Part shown: in pieces, positions 26,541-41,637 of the stretch
Numbering within the stretch: position 1 is the first letter of the stretch
Layout: the number at the start of each line of letters is the position of its first letter
Origin: Metopolophium dirhodum
Taxonomy: Eukaryota; Arthropoda; Insecta; Hemiptera; Aphididae
Length of the DNA: 64,000 bases
Reading direction: 5' to 3'
NCBI RefSeq assembly: GCF_019925205.1
Contig: NC_083560.1
Location: 63,563,266 to 63,627,265, forward strand
Program-made: the position numbers and the translations under genes
Notes under the pieces: model-generated
Databases searched by the model: none
The model's input: only the letters and a program-made list of their open reading frames with translations
Told to the model about the DNA's origin: nothing

Positions 26541-27857
26541 CTCGTGCACTTCGTTTCCTGTTAAGAATGCCAAATCTATTGAATCAGAAAAAGTAAACTT
26601 TGTTCAATTCGTTGTTTTATAATCGGTGTAATGGTGTTCAAGACTTAAAAATTTCCATCGATAACCTTTAATATCAAAATACTTGTGCAAGCACCACATT
26701 AAAATGGGAATTTTGGAAAATGCTTTCTTAGTTCACACTTGCGTGGTGGTACAAAAACTAAATGACTTTGCTACGATGTATTTAAGTCACAATTATTATT
26801 TCTACCATCAAAATGATTGTCATACGTTTACTTTAAACACAATGTTTACCTGCTATGAAAACATACAAATAATAATAATACAAATTGATAAGAATTCAAC
26901 ATGTCCTCTTGTTAACATTTCATTCACGTAAAATATAAAATTATAAGAGTGGGTGGCTGTGTAGCAATTTTTCCGATGGTGGTAATGAAATAATATGGTA
27001 CATGACCACTGGCCCTGCAATTTGTTTAGCACAGACCACGTGGAGTGCAGCAAAGTATACTATTATACTGAAAATTGCAATTACATATGCGATTTCATTG
27101 ATAAAACATCCGAGGTACCTACTAGTAGAAGTAGCCAATAAAACGAGCTACCACCCACAAGGGCCACAACGTTTTCGGATGAAAATAATTAACGATGGTC
27201 GAATAATGATATAGGTATTAAATATATTAGCGGAGAGTAATTCTACGTAATTTCCTCATTTAAAACACATTAATTTAAACCACAACCATGATAAATGCTT
27301 TAGTGGAGTGTACATTTGGATAAAAAATAATTGCAGGACAAACATAAACAATTCATTGTAACTAGAAAAATAATTGGTATCTAAATATCTAATGAGTACG
27401 AACCGTTGAATGATATGATATATCTAGGTATTTGATATAACACTACAATATTATGGAATGTAATGGTATTACATGATATTGAAAGGTGGTAGCAATGACT
27501 TAGTATACTATAGGATTGTTCTTTTGAATTATGGCGGAAATGTATTGTACTTTATGTTATAGATCTCGCGTATTGTAATAGTAATTGACCATTTCAGTCA
27601 AGTATAAAAGCTCCAATATCATGTCACTGACGCATGTTATGACCAACAAAATGCACATCTTACGAAAAAACCATAATAAAAGCATAAGAAAAGGAAAATA
27701 ACTCCAAAAAGAGGAGTGGAATACGCATAATTAGTGACAAATTACTTCACAATGTTAAGGCAATTAAAGCAAAAAATGACAAATTAAGTTATTTTGAACT
27801 CCAAGAAAAATGGTTTAACGTTTCATTTATTAACTACTACGCTCCACTGGATTAGTT

Positions 27858-27877
27858 GTGGGGGGAGGGGGGGGGGC
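27858..27877. repeat. G-rich run
   Basis: A run of about 19 G interrupted by one A, unusual in this AT-rich intron. No associated feature was seen. Confidence 0.8.
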
Positions 27878-28889
27878 GAAGCACCAAACCTCGTATTTAT
27901 GTTTAAAATATCACCCTAAAATTATAGTACATTTTCTCCTATGAGCAGACCTTAATGAGAAGATTGATAGAGTGAGAAAATCATTGTAGACTTATAATTA
28001 TTGGAATTCTGCAGGAATGATCCTAATGATATATAGATCACTTTGAGAATTATAATAGTACCTAAGTGATTGATTGTATTTAAAGCAACAAAGGGAATAT
28101 CAATAAGCAGTACATAATTTCATGTATTTTACCCCTCCCCCCTTAACCACGAATATTTAACACTTAATTCCTGTGAATTCCTGATAAAATTTTTGTAATT
28201 CCTGCTTTACCTGTTTGACGGGAAAGTAAGATTTTTTACTGGTGGGGCTGGGATTACAATTTTGGTCAGCCTAACAGTTCAATTAATTATTAAACTTATT
28301 TTTTTTTAATTCAGAGTTGTCTTACCCGGTGATCCATTTTTTATTTTAAAATTTTTCCCATGTCAATTTTTAGCGTGCTATTCCCATTAATTCATGTGAT
28401 CACACTTTGAATTTCCCAATACTTTAGCACACAAATGTTAATATAAAAATTTGATGAAAATTGCAAGTATCTGAGGTTATTTGTTTTTGAATTATAACAA
28501 AGTAATAAAATCGTTTGATGAGAAAAAGTTATTTTACACGTGAATAATCAATTTCATAAAAATTTAACTTCAGATGCTCATATTAAAACAGATTTAAGGA
28601 ACTATGATCAATTTTTTTTTAATTCCAGTTATAAAAACTTATAAAATACTTTGTTTTAAACTTGTAAGCTTGTTGACCAAGCGAAAAATTGTTTATCGAC
28701 AACTATTGAGAAAATTTCTAATAAATAATGTATACATGGTCACGGGGGCAGAGAAATTTAAAGGAATGTTTAAAGAAATATTGCATAATTATACAAATTA
28801 GATAAGGATCACTTCAAAATCGTATGACCATGTGAGTAAGCATTGAGTAATTATCTAATGACAAAAGAGGATATTTAGCAAAATAATTA

Positions 28890-29690
28890 ATAATTTAAAA
28901 GTACCAAAGGAAGATCATAATACACCGGAACTTTTAAAATATAGCAATAAATTATTAGGAGAGTCAGTAGTAAATCAATAAGAGTAATAAAAGAGCATAT
29001 GATATTCTAGTATGTACTATATACTGACTATTAATACATCATAATATAAAGTAATGTAAAGTGTCCTTTTCAGCTGGCTAAAGCCTACGAAGAATTAACT
29101 GGAGAATACCAATTGGGTTAGTTATAATAAGACAGGAATAAACAGTTCATTAAACATACATTATTAGACTAGTAATGGTAAAACCATATAAACATGACAA
29201 AGAAATCATTATGATGGTTATTGACTACGATCAAGCTTATAAATCCATTACGTAAAAATGTGGAAGTTACAATGAAAGCTCTCGGTTTACTTTCTAATAT
29301 AATATGAATGATAAAAGTTTCATACATGGTGGTAATTAAGTACAATTAGCATATTTTAAGTGTGTTCTGGAATAACACGAGTATAAGGCATGGGGTCACA
29401 CTATCTCCAATGATTTTCAACATAGAGTTAGAAACAGTGGAGAGACATTTACTAAATATGGATGAAGGAATTAAATTGCATGACCTTATATTATCATAAT
29501 ATTAAGCTGATAGCGCACGAGACATCTTGGGTTACTATAAAAGAGGAAGATATCCGAACAATAATACGAGGTATTATAAAATAATGTGCTAAAATTGATC
29601 TAATATTGTGAATAAAGATAAAACCAAGCAGTACACGATACCGTCTAAAATTTCGCCTATCAGCTACTTACTGTGGATATGAGTGTACAA
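28890..29690 (+). pseudogene. Decayed non-LTR retrotransposon reverse transcriptase
   Basis: Fragments of a LINE-type reverse transcriptase follow one another in order, in shifting frames. VPKEDHNTPELLKY (about 28900) resembles the APGEDNI..ELLK block. VIDYDQAYKSI (about 29220) is the F-x-Q/K-A-Y-D-S-I block. IRHGVTLSPMIFNIELE (about 29380) is the GVRQGD-LSP-LFNI block. A TAAGCTGATAGC stretch (about 29503) sits where the catalytic A/F-D-D box should be but reads ADS, and VNKDKTKQYTI (about 29607) fits the box after it. Many stops and frameshifts and the damaged catalytic box mean it is dead. The insertion is antisense to the Dscam-like gene. Its ends were not found. Confidence 0.7.
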
Positions 29691-31675
29691 CAAACTGTTG
29701 CAAGTCATTGTGATTATAACAATATCATTATGTTAGCCTGTTGTTAGGTATTATGTTTTAGAAAACAAGGGTAGTTAGATGAAGAGTACGGCCGAAAATT
29801 GAAATCAAAAAATTAATTTGTTAGTATTTTATTTATTTTTTGCAAATCTATGGATGGACGATTTTTGTCATAATTTGTTTTATCCTCCACGCAAATGACA
29901 TTTTTTGGCTCAATAGCTAAATGTCAACCATTATATGCGTATATTATAAATGTATAGCCGTATATGAAATGATCGTCCGTCGGCGTGGAAACGTAAACCT
30001 TCACTATCGGAAAGGAGGAAAAAAACATGAAAATCGACCGACTGCACATATTAACCCTAAAATACACAAATCTAAATATATAAATATACATATATTATAT
30101 TATATAATATATCTCGCATCCAAATCGTGCAAAAAGGAATGGCACGCGGGTCGTTTATAGATAGTTACATTTATATATTATAATATATGCAGAAAATATA
30201 TTATACCATATACATTTTGTGTATATATGTAAATAATATATATATATATTACATTTATATTGATTTGTAGGTCTAGACAACGGCCACATTGCCAACATGG
30301 CTTTTTTGTGTGTATATATTGTGCCCTAACGTAATCGATAATCGTCACCCTACAGAGTTTACGGGATCGTGGATTATCGGACAAAAATGGCAGATCGAAG
30401 AGATCGAAGTTCTCCTCAAAGTTTATAGGAATTTATTATTTTACGATATAAATAACGAATGCATATTACCTATATTATATTATTATAAAACACACATCGT
30501 ATTTTTTTCCAAGCCCATAGGATGAAAAATAATATAGGCCTTTTAAATACTCCTCTTTTCGAATGTTTTGGAAAGTGTGGTAAAACACGATTTTTTCTAG
30601 AGAGTGTAATATTCAGGTATTCGTTCACAATTAGTGGCGTATTAGTTATAAAATAAGTTAATATAAACTGGACTTGGTGTAACGTCCGTTAACTTTTCCA
30701 AGCAAGACTAATAAGTTGTTAGTGACCGATTGATTTGTAAGTAATACATAATAAAAATAAAAATAAAAAACTAATCACAATAAATTTATTTCTATAATTA
30801 TTATTGCAGTAACCGAACATTTTTCATAAATGAGATTATTGTATAATATTGTTTATAAAGCAATTTGTATAGGTTGAAATGCATTAAAACATAATTTAGA
30901 CGTTTAACCAAAATATCACCAATTACTAGACAAATAAGCAGTAAATTATATTTCCTTGAATTAAAAACACAGTATAATAGTTCATGCAATTCCTGCTTAT
31001 ATTTTTATTAAATTTATTTGGTGGTATACATACTGTTCATTTGTCAAGTAACCTTAGATTATATGACCAACAGTAAGCAGACCAGCAGTATCAACATTTT
31101 TATAATTGAATGCCAATATTTTAAATTCTTTTATGACTCCATAAATTATACATATTTCAATGAGTTCGTCTTTAATTTTGATTAGTCGGAATTTGTTATA
31201 ATTACCCCGTTAAAACTTATATTAGAAAATGTGTGTATGGTTGATACTGCATTTTTAATTTTAGTTGTAATAATTGTGGATTACCACAAATTCAGGATCT
31301 ACTTAATCTCGCCAAAAAAGGTTTATAAGTATTGAATTTTGGAAAAATAAAATTATCCATAACGATTTTTGACGTACATAACTACAAATAATGATCAAAA
31401 TATTCTTGAATACTATTGTTAAAAAGTAAAAATGTTAAAATGTTAAAAATAATTTTTTTACGCGTTGGATTATTTTTGAAAGTAATTGATACTATTGTTC
31501 ACTAAACCAATAGAATTACGATGTATTAGATGGACAGTAATAATATTATAATATTCATTCTTATAGATAAAGGGTGTTCTCAGACACAAACAGTGGTAGA
31601 CGTCTGTTAAAATTATACCGTTGTTCAGCGATACGAATCTGGCAGCGTGAAATCCATAGCACCCAGTATATATTT

Positions 31676-31993
31676 TACAGGGTGTAAAAGTTATAAAAAT
31701 TTTATGGATACTGAATAATTTAAGAAATGTACTGATGTCAGGAAATTGTTAGGAAGAATATTTTAGAAAAAGTTATGATGTTTCGAATTAATTAACTCCA
31801 ATTAATAATTGGATCCAATCCAATCTAACTGATAATTTAAAATAATTGATTTATATTAAAGGTTTTTACAAAATTTGTCTAAAAAGAAGATTTACAAATT
31901 GGCCATTTTGAATTTTTCCGAAAAAAAAAATGTTTAAATATTGATTATAACAAAAGTTATTTCAATTGTCAGATCTTCATGTTACACTCTGTA
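31676..31993. mobile_element. TA-flanked MITE (Tc1/mariner-like ends)
   Basis: The left end is TA then CAGGGTGTAAAAG; the right end is TTACACTCTG then TA, so the outer 10 bp are inverted copies with one mismatch, flanked by TA on both sides. The length is about 314 bp without the TAs. No ORF. TA duplication with CAGGGTGT-type ends suggests a mariner-family non-autonomous element. Confidence 0.55.
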
Positions 31994-32609
31994 CACAAAA
32001 TGCATAGTACAATGTTTGTCGTATAAAATAATATACGACAGTGCTCTCAGTCTGTACTCGTGGAATGCGATTAACGTGACCCGATATAATAAATGCGATG
32101 CGTTTGCCCATAGGGCCGAGTATAAGTACAAGCCAGGCGCTCGTGTAGTGATTAATTTGTATAACATTATGTGTTTATAATTAATCATAATAATAATAAT
32201 TAAACGTCCGTCGCAGATAAGAAAATTACACACAAGCCATGAGACTGATCTCTTATCCTTTAAATGTGCGCACACAATAATAAATTATAATTGCGATTAT
32301 AATGTCCACATGTGGATAGAAAGTATTGGTATTTTTATGAAGTAAAATTTTTTTCTTGAGGTGTGGGAGGAAAAAAAATCGTAACGAAAAATGAAACGAT
32401 ACGTTTGTTTATTTATTTATTTTGCAAGTAATGCACTGCGGCGGCCACGTGAACGTTTGTTTTTATTGTATTCATTTTTCTCACTCTCTACCAACACTTA
32501 TGAAAAAAGTTTTACTTTCCCAGAGTGTAATGGTGGGCTCACACACTCTTGTTTTTTTATTATTTTTCAACCCTTTATTGAAATTTGCAAATTACTGCGA
32601 TATAAATAA

Positions 32610-32714
32610 ATGCTTATTACATTCGTTGTGCATAAAGCTCAGGGTCAAAGGATTGTTTTAGTCTCTCGTAGCGACCGTCTTAACAACTTGAGCTGGAGTT
32701 GTGATAAAATATGA
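32610..32714 (+). pseudogene. Short PIF1/Helitron-like helicase remnant
   Basis: Plus-strand translation MLITFVVHKAQGQRIVLVSR, followed by SDRLNNLSW. HKAQGQ is the core of a conserved C-terminal motif of PIF1-type helicases. VLVSRSDRLNNLSW resembles the V-A-L-S-R-V-x-x-L-x-x-L box that normally follows about 30-40 residues later, suggesting an internal deletion. It is only 34 codons, with no flanking similarity recognised, so it could be coincidental. Confidence 0.4.
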
Positions 32715-35427
32715 TAAAATGTCATCCCTAGGATGAATTTTGACATAGCTGGAATCGGTCGTGATATTTAGTTGATGAAAAATATTTTGTTCTTAATTAA
32801 TATGTCTTTCCTGCACATAAAATATTCACTCTTATAATACTTATCAAACAGAAGGAATTTTTGTCGTTTTTTTTTTAAAACTAGTTGTTTTTTTATATAT
32901 TGTTTCATACAATCATACACAAATTATTATTACGGAACCTCGTAATACTTCGGTTAATTTAATATAAAATAATAATACATAATTTTGAAATAGTTTTCCG
33001 TTTCAAAATACATATTAGGTATTACTGGAATCAACACCTATACTCAATACTCATATATCGTACATTGCAGTTGAACACTATACTATTGTAAGGAATAAAA
33101 CGTATTTCGTTGTACACATTGTAAGCCAAAATAAACGCGGTGTTTAAATTTAAACCTTTTCATAAAACAATTTTACTGTTAATATCAAAATTATATTTAT
33201 ATATTTGTCAGTATTTATGTTAGTTGTTATTGTTAAGAGGTCTTGGTGAGAAAATTGGTTGGGTAGTTTTATCAATATTATATGTTTTTGACTGTGTCGT
33301 TGTATTAAAATATTTTCAAGGCAACTTTGAAATCTCGGTATCTTGACCGATGACAACAGACTGCACTATTTAAAAGTTTTAATATTGTATTTTGCATAAC
33401 ACTCTCAATGTGTATAAAGTAGAGCAAGTAAAGGAGAATTAATGAAACTTTGCTCAAACGGGGAAAGGTAATAATATAGAATAATATTATGTGTGTAGAT
33501 TATATTTTTGAAATAACTAACCTAGTTTATGAAAAATTGATAATGTATCAGCATGAAATTGAAAAAAAAATATTCTGATTTTATGGCACGTGATTAAATG
33601 TGTTAAAATTTTAAACGGTGAACGAAATGTGTTATAATTCACATGTGTTTCTGACCACATTTATATAATAATACAAGTATACTTACAGCATTTACAAGAC
33701 TTAAATTATAAGCAACTGTAAGTGATTTCACGCCAAAAAGTGCGTATAATGTATATATTTTCACTGTCATCTGTCAATGGCATTGTACTTAATATGTAAA
33801 GTTTCTATGACGGGACTATAGGCCGGGGTTATACGTCAAAGTTTGTTATCATAACATTTTAACCGTTATTATTTTCTCATACGCGACCGGTAATGCGTAG
33901 TCTGCGAGTTACTTTAAAAGTTTTGTTTTTCCGGAAAAACATAAAACAAATCTCTATTTTTATTATTTCCGTCTTTATGTTATAATATTTTCCGCGACAA
34001 TATTTTTCCCGAAACGTTCCCAATTAATTTCAGACTTCCGATCTCGAACCGCAACTTATATAACCGTCGATGTAGTGCACAAGACATATTGGAAAAGTTT
34101 CGTTTCAATCCTCTTATCCCACTGATCGTCTGTTAGCTGCCCAATGTAATATTAGAATTTAGTTGAAGGAGCTATCGAAAAAGCATTCTGTTATTATGTA
34201 ATATTACGTTTTACTCGATACTATATTTTACTACGGCGTACAATATACCCTTCACTAGTTGATTCTTTGTACGGTAAACACAGCTCATTATCTCGTGAAG
34301 TGTTACATTGTCATGCTTTTAATGAACATTTTCAATTAAATGAAAATCTATATAATATTTTATAATACATTTTACTAGTTTTTACTATATTAATAATGAT
34401 AGTTATTTATGTACGCATATATGAATAATAATAATTAAGTTTCGAAAAAAAAAAATAATAATTTTACTTTTCGAGAATACAAGTATTATGAGAACCATTC
34501 TATATTTTGTTATGTTGTATAATATAAATAATATCATATTGTAATAATGGGTTCGGGATACTATGATTCTGTATAAAAACCCATAAAACCCATTAATGCG
34601 CGATACATGCGATGGGTTTTTTTTTTTTTTTTAATAAGTACTCGCAGTCGTGGCGCAGATGTAAGAGAACCATGGCGTATATATGTATTTTATCAATATT
34701 CCTACTGTCAAATATAATATACAATAATAATAATATGCTTTAAGTACGCACTCCCACTGCTGGTTTTTTGTTGTGGTTTTTTGTAGGTAGGTATTGGTTA
34801 TTAAAATATAATACGCAATAATAATTATTGCCGTAACGCATTACGATAATTTCCTATTAGTGTGGGTACGTGGCCGTTTAACGATCGGGATATTTCACGA
34901 TATTCGTATACAATAACGATAATGTACGCGTCTATAATACACCTATAACAACAATAGTGCATAATATAATATTATATATTACGTACTTTGGTATCGAATA
35001 AAGAAATTTAATGACATAATGCGTTCGGAGCAATTAAGCGATCGACCGGTGGTATAGCGTAACGGTGGTGGAGTTGGTGGCCGATATAATTATGCTAATT
35101 CGTGTATGATATATATATTCCATTAGAATCTCGATAATATTTTATCTCGACTTTTATGCATATAAAAGTTGTTAATTTTATGATTCACGCGGCCGATCAA
35201 CCGTAAGCGAATAATCATTACCAAACAACAACGACAACATATAATTATTAAAAACATCACGTTTTACACATTGCGTGAATCGGATTTCCATACAGAAATT
35301 GTTCCCATGCTGTATGGGTTGAAAGACAAATTAATGTAAGTTATACGCTCAGCCAATAATTTGAAAACGGCAATCGTCATCGCGATCTCAAGATTCTTAT
35401 GAATCAGCTCTCCAGTTGAGTTGAAAA

Positions 35428-35470
35428 AAAATAGAGAGATTGAGGGAGAAAGAAAGAGAGAGAGACAGAG
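35428..35470. repeat. GA-rich low-complexity tract
   Basis: An AG/GA-rich stretch of about 40 bp, with no coding meaning. Confidence 0.8.
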
Positions 35471-36114
35471 ATTAAAATATATAGACATAATATTTTGTAA
35501 GAGTTCGAAGATCATGATGACGATGTAGCAGTCTCGGCGCTGTGAACTGATTGTATAACTTACGTTTTTTCCTTTGATCTAAACGGCAGGCGAAAATTTC
35601 AATGCTAACAACCACCGCGTATACGACGATACCGTGCCAAGGCGAAATGGATGAAACGTATTTATTTATTTTTTTCGTTTTCAAGTGTTATTTTATAGTA
35701 CAAGCAATCACAATCGATTTTCATTTAGACCGCTGATCATCTGAATATTATAATCTTGTCATATTAATATTTTAATAAAGTCACGAAATCCGAGACCTTT
35801 GAAAATAAAAAGGTCGTAATCTCGGAAAAACCGACTGCGAAAACGTGGTAAAATCAGATTAGAAATATCGCGCACCTAAGGTCGATGTCTTTTTGACGAC
35901 GGTATAATATTGTATTTATTTTTTTTAAACTACCTACTCACCGAATCAGAGTTTATAATATCGAGCTCGGCCAAACTGTCGATAAAGCTTAAAAAGTTAA
36001 GCGAATTCACAATATTCCGTAGGTGGCTTATCTCACGGCGTATGGGACAACACATTCGATAATTCCCGCTAGACGGTACACCGTATCGTACTACCTATAT
36101 TCTGTTCATATATT

Positions 36115-36158
36115 GTTTTGTTGTTGTTGTTGTTGTTGTGACTGTTGTTGTTGTTGTT
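36115..36158. repeat. TTG trinucleotide microsatellite
   Basis: Two TTG arrays separated by TGAC. A short ORF through it encodes poly-Cys only and is not a gene. Confidence 0.9.
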
Positions 36159-38797
36159 CTCCAAAAGTTACCCGACATTTACATGTGAACGAGTATTACT
36201 ATACTATTAGGTAGGTACATCTTTTCGACCACATTATTACTATTATTTTATCATTATTATGTTATGCACCACGTGATAACACCGCACTTTGTCGTACTTA
36301 CTACATCAAGTAATATTTATTGGCTTGCATATTACCATAGAATTTATTATGAAACTTGGGTGATTATTAACTGAAAATGTTATAAAATTATATTATTATT
36401 TTTTTTTTATGGTCCGTGAAACTGTTGACGAATTTAACTTTCGAATTAATACTTTTTTGGTTAAAATAATAGTAATAATAATAACTGGTTACGTACGCGG
36501 AAATGTACCCACATTGAGTGTGGACAATTTGGAAAATTTTGTTCCTAGACAAGCGGCCGTTTTACTACATTATTTGTGCATGCCAGGTTTTAATAGTCAA
36601 CCTATATGTAACGTGTATTACATTTTACTTTCGTGTGTTTAATATTATAGTATTTTGACACAATCGGGGCTTATGTAAAAAATAAATATTCAAACGGATG
36701 AAAAACGTATAACTCAACAGAAAATGCCATTCAGACTGCAAATACTTACTTATTATGATATTATAATTTAAATACAACTAGGTATATCATTGAATACGTC
36801 ATTATGTTGTTATTTTTTTCTTTATCGTTCATCGTGAAACTGATATTTTTGTGATTCCCATTATTATATTTCAATCATCCGACAAGAAATCATAACAATA
36901 AATGTACTATAGTCGGTAATGATGATAATTTTATTTATCATGCGATCCATTGTGTTTCGTTTTATTTATAATGTATAATTCCATGAAATACATTTTAATT
37001 TTAATCGTTACTTTGTATGTACAACAAGTTCCTTAGCAATTCGTTCGCTATGGAATTATAAATTATTTGAATATGACTGGAACACTTTTTGGTCATATTC
37101 AATAATAATTATAGTCTCAACATCTAGACTAAAATCTTAAGATAATTAAATAAAACTGTTGCAATTAATGCAACTATGGATGGGTATACCTTATTGAGAC
37201 ATTAATTATCATAAGTATAGTCTTTGTTTGTCAAAACGGCATAATATATTATTATCATAAATTAATATAGAAATTATTTAATATATTAGTATATAACAAC
37301 GCACATAGGTGGCCAACTAATCACAATTTTAATTGTCACAAGTTTGTTTTGAATTATGTACGTGAAACAAAATTTAAAACGTTGTGCGTTGGAACAAAAA
37401 AAATTAAAATACGTAATATTTCATTAGGCAATAATATTGTTTCGTGTACTGCAAATGACGTGTGCCACGTTATCGAAAACGTGCTTACAGTCACTGCTGC
37501 TATTAACATAATATTTCAAATTTAATAATATAATATACTATGGCAAAATATAACACAAAAGTTTTGAAAAGTTGATGCTTTTGTGTACCTACGTTTTTAA
37601 TGGCATATTCTCTGCCTGTACACAAATTCTAGTGTTTTATGTGTCTTAAATTTCCGCTCAATATTCATATAGCCATTCAGTCGGTATCGCCATACTTATA
37701 ATATTAGTAAACGTGTATATTATAATTGAATTACACGCTATCCCAATTACGCTTAAGCTTTTAATGTTTCAGGTTACATGCCCCGGATGTTTGTACAGGT
37801 CACCATTCTATATAGTTCAGATACATAGTATCATAGTTCAGTATCGCAGTCTATTGGATTTGTTTAATGGTGGTAAAAAAAACACCTGCACTATAACAAG
37901 GCATAATATAACATTACATGCACATACTCGATATTTATAGATATGAACGGAGAATGGTAAACAGAAATGTACAGATTGATTAGGTAACTAAAATATTAAA
38001 TTTGATTACACTTATGTGAGCCGTGAAAAGCCACGTGTGGGCATAAAATAACTCAAGACCGCAATATAGGTAGGTAGTAATAATAATAACTGAACATAAC
38101 CATGATATTGTATGATGTATACCACATCAGAAAAAAATAGGATGGTAATAATTATGAAGTACAAATAAAAACAAAACTCAAAGCACCATTATAATTAGGA
38201 AATTTTTATATTTACATATTATATAGCAATGTTTAATTTTCCCGTTAACTGTGAGTCACCTTCGGGGAATTTGCTACTTCACTCACTCGCAATTGGTGAT
38301 AATACGTTTGTAATAAAAAAATATTGCAATATTTTGTCCTTTAATAATAATTATTATCCTACGCTTTATATTATAATACTATGTACATATCCAATAATTT
38401 CAGTTGAATTGTGTGGGTAGTAACGTTAAAGCAATCCCCTCCCCCCACCGCAAAATTACTAAGTACTATATCTGCGTTACAAAGTTAATAAAATATAGTT
38501 TACCGTATGATACCTCGATACGATATTAATAATAATAAAAATAAGATAATAAGATGAAAATAAGATTGTTGATAACGACAATTTTTTTAAAATGATTTAA
38601 GAGGACGCTACCCATGCATTGGTTGTCTCCGTCTTACACACTTACGACACAGAAAATATTCATTCACTAGTTTCAATAGTATGCAATTATTTTTGATATT
38701 AGAGTTTTTCTATATGCTTTATGGTTAAGTTGCATTTTTATAACCAAATTATTGGTCCATCATATATTTATAATCTGTTCATTCCGACATTAATTTT

Positions 38798-39373
38798 CAA
38801 GCCTGGGCATTAACGAGTTAAAAAGTTAAATTTAAGTTAAAAAGTTAATTTTATTTTAACTTTTTAACTTAACTAGTTACTTTGGGCTTTTTATTAACTT
38901 AACTGTTAAATTACTAAATTTCTTTCTTAATTAACGTGAAATTAACGAGTTAATTTTTCATTTTAAGAAGTAAGTTAGGTTAATTTATTGTGTTTTTAAT
39001 TTTATAATATTTTACTATTTTAGTCTATTCCAGTCTATATCGTTTTCATGTCAAAAAATATGTATCATAAATTGTTTGAAGTTAAAAATGTATATCATTC
39101 GAATCTAACTTATATGGAAATACTGTATGATGTATTAACATTATATCCTATTATTTAGTTTTGGGTTGGGCAAAAATTAAATACGCTAGCGTTGTATAAA
39201 CATATTAACTTTTTTTTAACTTACTAAAAAGTTAGCAAAAAGTGTGAATTAACTTTTAACTTAACTGAGCTAACCTATATTTAAATTAACATTTAACTTT
39301 TAACTTTTTGTTATTGGTGCATATTAACTTAACTTTACTGAGTTAAAAAAAATCATTAACTTGCCCAGCCTTG
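38798..39373. mobile_element. Non-autonomous hAT-type element with GTTAA/TTAAC arrays
   Basis: 576 bp. The ends are CAAGCCTGGGCATTAACG and the complement CAAGGCTGGGCAAGTTAA, flanked by TTAATTTT and TTAATTTG, a 7/8 match at the 8-bp length expected for hAT. Both halves consist of degenerate AGTTAAAAAGTTAA / TTAACTTTTTAACT motifs. No ORF. The middle (about 38990-39180) lacks the motif array. Confidence 0.75.
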
Positions 39374-41616
39374 TTAATTTGTAAGTGTGAAAAGTAAAAG
39401 TGTACCGATTACTATGATTATATTATATTATATTTAGGATTCAATTAAATATTAATTACAGGTAATAGGATTTCAGTCCCACCACTTATAATAATGTATG
39501 TGTATAATACTATTACGTACGGTGTTCATTGGCAGTAGCTTTTTAATAAACCGATTTCGTACGTTCATATCAAAATCATAACAGAATGATTAAACACAAA
39601 AATAATTATAAAATTAGTTTTAATTACAGTTGTAGGTAACTGTAGATAACTTTAATTATTAATTGAACTATTAATCTCATATTAACTGGAAAAATTTAAG
39701 TTCTTAAAATTAATTTACCAACTATTTAGTTTTATTGAGTTGGTTAAAAAATTAACTAACTAATTGAAAATATAAAAACTAAATAACGTTATCACTTTTT
39801 AATTTGTTATTATTACTTTTGAATGTTCGCCAAATAACTCAACCGTATTTCCAAAAATGTGAATCGTAATCATGTTCAACTTAAACTCATGACTTACAGA
39901 ATCATTAAATTTGACATAGTTTTTGTAGAATTGTTTTTGTATAGCTTGTTATAAAAGTATATAGCCTTAAACTTCTATATATTTGAACCTTGGCTCTATA
40001 TAGTCGTGTTACTTAGAAATATTATTGTGCAAACAAATTATTTTTCAAATATTTTACTGTGAAATGATACAATAAGAACGAATCTAAAGTTTTAATAAAC
40101 AAATTTACTAATTAGTTGACTTTAAATGTATTAGGTACAACTAATTAGTTGACGATAACCATGAATATCGAAATATTTTTGAAATCACGGTATGTTTTCG
40201 ACTAAATTATATGATAAAAATGTACAAATATTCATAAAAGGTTAGGTAAAATAAAATTTCTATATTATATGATATTATAATTAAATCCATTATAATGACT
40301 TAATTAATTATGAATAATTAATAAACTTATAAATAATTCACTATTTATTAAATTATAATACATATCATTAATACGTATGTTTAAGTTTTCATTAAACAAT
40401 AATATTATACTAGTATGATTACGTAATGTATTGTTTTAGAGAAATCTATTGCAATTATAAATATAAAAATTCAGCGAAGAACAAAAAGTAATCGCGTTGC
40501 TCTTCAACACCGATTATAATAGTGCGCTTGAACAATAATGCTTCGATAAATTAATTACCTACTATGAAATGGTATAATTAAGTGGATGCCATAAATATGA
40601 ATCTATAGAAGACTGTGGTAGACTTTTGTGGAAGACTTAGTCAGTTTAGAGAATAACGTATAGGACCCTACAAAATAGCACCGGGAAAGTCGCAGACTAT
40701 GAACACATTAAACATTTTTCTATCCCTTTTCTAAAATTAAAAAAAAAAGGCCAGGTCACTTTAGTATCGATTTTACTTATGTAGTGTCAGACGTAGTGTA
40801 AACATCACAAGTGTCAACTCACAGATGTCAAGTGAACCAAAGCGAATTTAGTTTAACTTTTCATTCGTGAAAATTCCAATATCGACTAAACGGAATGTTT
40901 AATTTTCGATTGTACACCACTTAACGGATATAATTAGAAAAGGATTGATAGGGAAGCCCCAAATATACCATGTATAATATATAATATTTATCCGTTCCTC
41001 AAGTATCGTATGTGTTAGTTTATCCTTCCCATCGTACACATTCTTCAAAAAATGTACGAGCGCACATTCTTACATATGGATGAAACAAAAACGATCATAA
41101 AAGACATATTAAGTTTAGGTAAAAATGTAATTTTTAATATTTAAACGTACAATAACGTACAATTCAAACTATAATTTATCAAGAAGATCAGATGATTTCG
41201 TAAAAGAATATACTACATAACGTGTTATTTTATTGCTCCAGTTCTAGGTAGAGTATATTATTATTTAGATATATTATATAAGACGCCTATAACTGTATGG
41301 CTAAAATGTGTGATTTACATAATATATACGCATAGTTATTACTGTTCTGTGTACGTGCAAGTGTACCGAGCCTATATATATATAAACGTGCATAAAATAA
41401 CAACAACTCAACCGTCGGAAACAATCGAACGCACTCGACTCATCGCCAACGACGAGACTATCTCGGGTTTCTAGAAAGTCTATATAATACAATCTAACCT
41501 GGCCTATATATAAAACAAAATCACAGACGTAAAGGTAGTATTTAGTTTATCGATTCGACAAACACATCTGCCCGGTATACGCCGTCGTTCTACTCACATA
41601 CAAATGTATATAATAA

Positions 41617-41637
41617 TATATATATATATATATATAT
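41617..41637. repeat. AT dinucleotide microsatellite
   Basis: About ten TA units. Other AT tracts occur near 16381-16400, 54363-54410 and 54723-54763. Confidence 0.85.

Noticed and set aside
26941..27214. Overlapping ORFs bounded by GGGTGGCTG / AGCTACCACCC
   Set aside because: The inverted similarity is only about 9 bp and imperfect, too weak to call a MITE; the proteins are unrecognised.
36023..36214. ORF with a poly-Cys run
   Set aside because: Encoded by the TTG microsatellite.
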